A stretch of 6,667 nucleotides of DNA, from NCBI RefSeq assembly GCF_004138495.1, contig NZ_ML142851.1:263397-270063 (forward strand), given 5' to 3'. A program made the position numbers and the translations under genes. Shown one piece after another: positions 4,002 through 6,667 of the stretch. Within the stretch, counting starts at the first letter, position 1. Each line of letters opens with the position of its first letter. Source of the DNA: Phytoactinopolyspora endophytica. Lineage in GTDB: Bacteria; Actinomycetota; Actinomycetes; Jiangellales; Jiangellaceae. Below the pieces are notes generated by a model that had not been told where the DNA came from, ran no database searches, and saw nothing but the letters and a program-made list of their open reading frames with translations.

Positions 4002-6667
4002 TGCGGACAGTGAGTTATGGGCGGACTGCGTACGACGAGCTGGTGATGATGGTCTGTGCGCTGAAGGATGGTGATCCACTGGCTCCGGTGACGGTGATCG
4101 TCCCGAGCGAGCGGGTGGGGGTGGCAGTTCGGCGAGCGCTGGCTCGTGGGCCGGCTGACGGCCAGCCGGGCATCGCGGCGCTCCAGGTCTTGACGCTTCG
4201 CCGGTTCGCCGAGGTGAGCTGTGGTCATCAGCTGGCTCAGGCTGGTCGGCGCCCGTTGACGGATCCGGTGCTGATCGCCGCGCTCCGGGCGGCTCTGGTC
4301 GACTCGCCCGGTGTCTTCGCGCCGGTGGCGCAGCACATCGGCACGGCGCGAGCACTAGCCCGCGCCTACCGGGAGCTGCGTCCATTGCCCGACGAGACGG
4401 TGGACGCCTTGGCCGCCGACGGACAGGTGGTCGCCGAGACAGTGCGGCTGTGCCGTGATCTTCGCCGCAGGCTGGTCCAGCACGCGTTCGACGAGGTGGA
4501 TCTGCTGGAAGCCGCCAGACCGGCGGTCGAGGAACACGGCGTGACGGACAGCGTCGTCGTCTTCCTGCCGCAGGACCTGGACGGACCGGAGAAGGCGTTG
4601 CTGGCCGCCATCGCGAACGCCACGGACGTCCGGGCGATAGTCGGCCTGACCGGTGATCCCGGCGCCGATGAAGGGCCTGTCGCCGCGTATGCCGCCCTGG
4701 GCGCCGGCACCGAAACCGTCGAGAACGCCCCGGTGGCGGATGTGGTGGTGCACGCATCCGATCCGGACGACGAGGTACGTGAGATCACCCGGCGCGTGCT
4801 GCTGGCGCTGGAAGGACGGTCCGGGTATCGGGTAGCGGTCCTCTACGGAACCGCCGACCCGTATGCGCGGCTTCTCCATGAGCACCTGGGCCGCGCTGGG
4901 GTCGCTGTCTTCGGCCGCGGTGTCCGCTCCATCGCGGAGACCCGTCACGGTCGCGCGGTCCTGCGAATGCTGGCCCTCTCCGACCATGACTTCCGCCGCG
5001 ACGAGGTGCTCGCGTTCATCGCGGACGCGCCGGTCCGCCAGGGCGGCGCGCCTATCCCGTCGTCGGCCTGGGAGCGGATCTCCCGCGTGGCCGGCGTGGT
5101 GCGTGGCGCCGACTGGGACCGTGTGCGGACGTACGGAGAGCGTCGTCGTACCTGGCTGGCCGACCACCCGGACGCCGACGACGAGCAGGTGCGCCGAGCC
5201 GAGCGGAGCGCGGACCAGGCCCAGTCGCTGCACGCGTTCGTGACGACGATCCAGGCCGGCTTGGCACGGGTGGCGGCAGCCACCACATGGCGTGAGCTCG
5301 CCGCTGACGTGCACGAACTCTGGTCGTCGACGCTGGCTGTGGGGGACTCGGATTCGTTGCCGCCGGAGGAGCGACGCACCGTCGAGCGGATCGCCGGGGT
5401 TTGGGCCGCTATCGCCGGGCTGGATCAGGTCGCCGGGCCGCCGGATATGTCGTTGCTGCGGCAACTCGTGGAGCTGGAGCTCGGCGATGACCTCGACCGG
5501 GTGGGCCGGATCGGCGAAGGGGTGCACGTCGGCCCGGTCTCGGAGGGCGTCGGGGAGGACGTCGACGTCGTGTTCGTGGTGGGCGCGGCCGAGGGCCTGC
5601 TGCCGGCTCGTTCCAACGACGACCCCCTGCTCCCGGACCGGGTCCGCCAACTCACGCGCGGCGCGCTGCCCACGCAGGCACAGCGGCTGTCCCGCCAGCA
5701 CCGGCACGTCCTCACCTCCTTGGCTGCGGCGCCGACTGGCGGGCGGGTGGTCACCTTCCCCCGAGGTGACCTGCGCCTCGGCGGGAACCGTGTTCCATCG
5801 CGCTGGCTGCTGCCGACGTTGCGGGCGCTCGCGGGACGAGACGACGTGATCGCGACGGCATGGGAGTCGGTCGAGGGACTGCGTGAGTCGCCGTCCTACG
5901 CGGGTGCGGTGGAGCGGGCCGCGTTCCCGTCCACGGCTCAGGAGTGGCGCCAGCGGGCCGCCGTCGACCACGATCCCGCGGCGCCGGACGACTCGATCCT
6001 GGAGCGGGCGCGTCTCGGCCGTGCGGCACGGCGGTCACACGAGTTCACCGTGTTCGACGGCAACCTGGCCGGGGAGGAACTGCCCGACCCGACGTCGGGC
6101 GGGACCGTCTCGGCGACCTCGCTGGAGAGCTGGGCGCAGTGCCCGCACGGCTATTTCCTGCGCCATCTGCTGAGGGTCATCCCAGTGGAGCAGCCCGAGG
6201 ACGTGGTCCAGATCTCCGCGCTGGACCGGGGGAACGTCGTCCATGACATTCTCGAGCAGGTCTTGCTGCGGGCCGCAAACGAGGGCTGGACACCCGGTCC
6301 GGGCGAGCCATGGCCGCCACAGGTGCACGACGCGCTGGACGAGATCGCCGCGCAGCGATTCGCCCGCGCCGAGGCCGAGGGCGTCACCGGATTCTCCCTG
6401 CTCTGGACCCAGGACCGGGCCGCGATCCTCGCCGACCTGCATGTCTGGATCGACGAGGACAACAGGCGGCGGCGGGAGTTCGGTGGACTGGAACCCGTCG
6501 CCGCGGAATGGGTGTTCGACGGCGCGGAGATCCCGCTGGGCGACGACCGCTCGCTGCGGGTCCGCGGCAAGATCGACCGGATCGACCGCGCCGCCGACGG
6601 CACGCTGGTGGTCACCGACTACAAGACCGGCAAGTCCGATTCCTACCGGAAGCTGACCGAGGACGAT
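3989..6667 (+). CDS. AddB-like PD-(D/E)XK (RecB-family) nuclease subunit, 3' end outside the window
   Basis: An uninterrupted frame of 893 codons runs from GTG 3989 to the window edge. The N-terminal part (APVTVIVPSERVGVAVRRAL) resembles the helicase-like N-terminus of AddB-type proteins, and no Walker A GxxxxGK(S/T) is visible, so this subunit is probably not a motor. The middle (FVVGAAEGLLPARSNDDPLL) corresponds to the late helicase-like motifs of the UvrD/AddB fold. The nuclease domain begins with SLESWAQCPHGYFLRHLLR; Cys718 matches the first ligand of the AddB iron-sulfur staple, whose other three Cys should lie past the edge. RGNVVHDILE gives His752, GKIDRID gives Asp863 and VTDYKTGKS gives Asp877 and Lys879, so all visible RecB-nuclease residues are present. 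Such proteins process double-strand DNA ends with a UvrD-like partner, often encoded next to them; none is visible here, so it may follow downstream. Codon use is typical of the GC-rich host, suggesting core chromosome. Confidence 0.92.
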   Translation, partial: MGTVVRTVSYGRTAYDELVMMVCALKDGDPLAPVTVIVPSERVGVAVRRALARGPADGQPGIAALQVLTLRRFAEVSCGHQLAQAGRRPLTDPVLIAALRAALVDSPGVFAPVAQHIGTARALARAYRELRPLPDETVDALAADGQVVAETVRLCRDLRRRLVQHAFDEVDLLEAARPAVEEHGVTDSVVVFLPQDLDGPEKALLAAIANATDVRAIVGLTGDPGADEGPVAAYAALGAGTETVENAPVADVVVHASDPDDEVREITRRVLLALEGRSGYRVAVLYGTADPYARLLHEHLGRAGVAVFGRGVRSIAETRHGRAVLRMLALSDHDFRRDEVLAFIADAPVRQGGAPIPSSAWERISRVAGVVRGADWDRVRTYGERRRTWLADHPDADDEQVRRAERSADQAQSLHAFVTTIQAGLARVAAATTWRELAADVHELWSSTLAVGDSDSLPPEERRTVERIAGVWAAIAGLDQVAGPPDMSLLRQLVELELGDDLDRVGRIGEGVHVGPVSEGVGEDVDVVFVVGAAEGLLPARSNDDPLLPDRVRQLTRGALPTQAQRLSRQHRHVLTSLAAAPTGGRVVTFPRGDLRLGGNRVPSRWLLPTLRALAGRDDVIATAWESVEGLRESPSYAGAVERAAFPSTAQEWRQRAAVDHDPAAPDDSILERARLGRAARRSHEFTVFDGNLAGEELPDPTSGGTVSATSLESWAQCPHGYFLRHLLRVIPVEQPEDVVQISALDRGNVVHDILEQVLLRAANEGWTPGPGEPWPPQVHDALDEIAAQRFARAEAEGVTGFSLLWTQDRAAILADLHVWIDEDNRRRREFGGLEPVAAEWVFDGAEIPLGDDRSLRVRGKIDRIDRAADGTLVVTDYKTGKSDSYRKLTEDD

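Noticed and set aside
3690..4757. 355-codon open frame on the minus strand
   Set aside because: Extremely Arg/Pro-rich translation overlapping the start of the AddB-like gene; a compositional artefact.
4355..5971. 538-codon open frame on the minus strand
   Set aside because: It lies wholly antisense to the AddB-like gene, whose translation has recognisable domains throughout. The antisense product is Arg/Pro/His-rich without motifs, as expected from GC-rich shadow frames.
1..6667. CRISPR array, tRNA, rRNA, transposase or integrase genes
   Set aside because: No regularly spaced repeats, cloverleaf-like sequence, rRNA segment or transposase/integrase motif was seen on either strand. The repeats present are two gene remnants, a tandem pair and one palindrome.

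Overview
The window comes from a GC-rich actinomycete chromosome. Codon third positions are strongly G/C, GTG starts are common, and both flanking genes have typical actinobacterial relatives. The genus cannot be fixed from the sequence.

Layout. (1) Positions 1-251 (+) are the C-terminal end of a type B carboxylesterase. (2) Positions 252-747 hold no intact gene. Two short remnants lie there on the minus strand: one matches the middle of the Fic gene at 2310-3374, the other matches the NTF2-like tail of the protease gene at 1181-2214. (3) Positions 748-1046 (-) are an internally deleted Schlafen/AlbA_2-type gene: its first 27 codons are joined, in a shifted frame, to its C-terminal winged-helix part. 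(4) Positions 1181-2214 (-) are a broken trypsin-like serine protease gene. Its N-terminal double zinc ribbon (2083-2214) is out of frame with the catalytic domain, and the two meet at an ATGA stop/start overlap. (5) Positions 2310-3374 (-) are an apparently intact Fic protein with canonical active-site and inhibitory motifs. An AT-rich 52-bp inverted repeat at 3389-3440 sits just upstream and is probably its operator or promoter. (6) Positions 3441-3947 are gene-poor, with at most degraded ORFs. (7) From 3989 to the window end (+) runs a long AddB-like PD-(D/E)XK nuclease gene that continues past the edge. It is the largest gene here; several long minus-strand ORFs inside it are antisense shadows.

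Interpretation. Two ordinary chromosomal genes (esterase and recombination nuclease) flank an accessory patch of minus-strand genes (AlbA_2, zinc-ribbon protease, Fic). All are families often met in variable or conflict-related loci. Everything in the patch except Fic is decayed by deletion and frameshift, and the two remnants show that related Fic and protease copies once lay, or were inserted, to the left. Fic is the only likely active accessory product. A joint function for the three families is a hypothesis: the sequence shows co-location and decay, not a working system.
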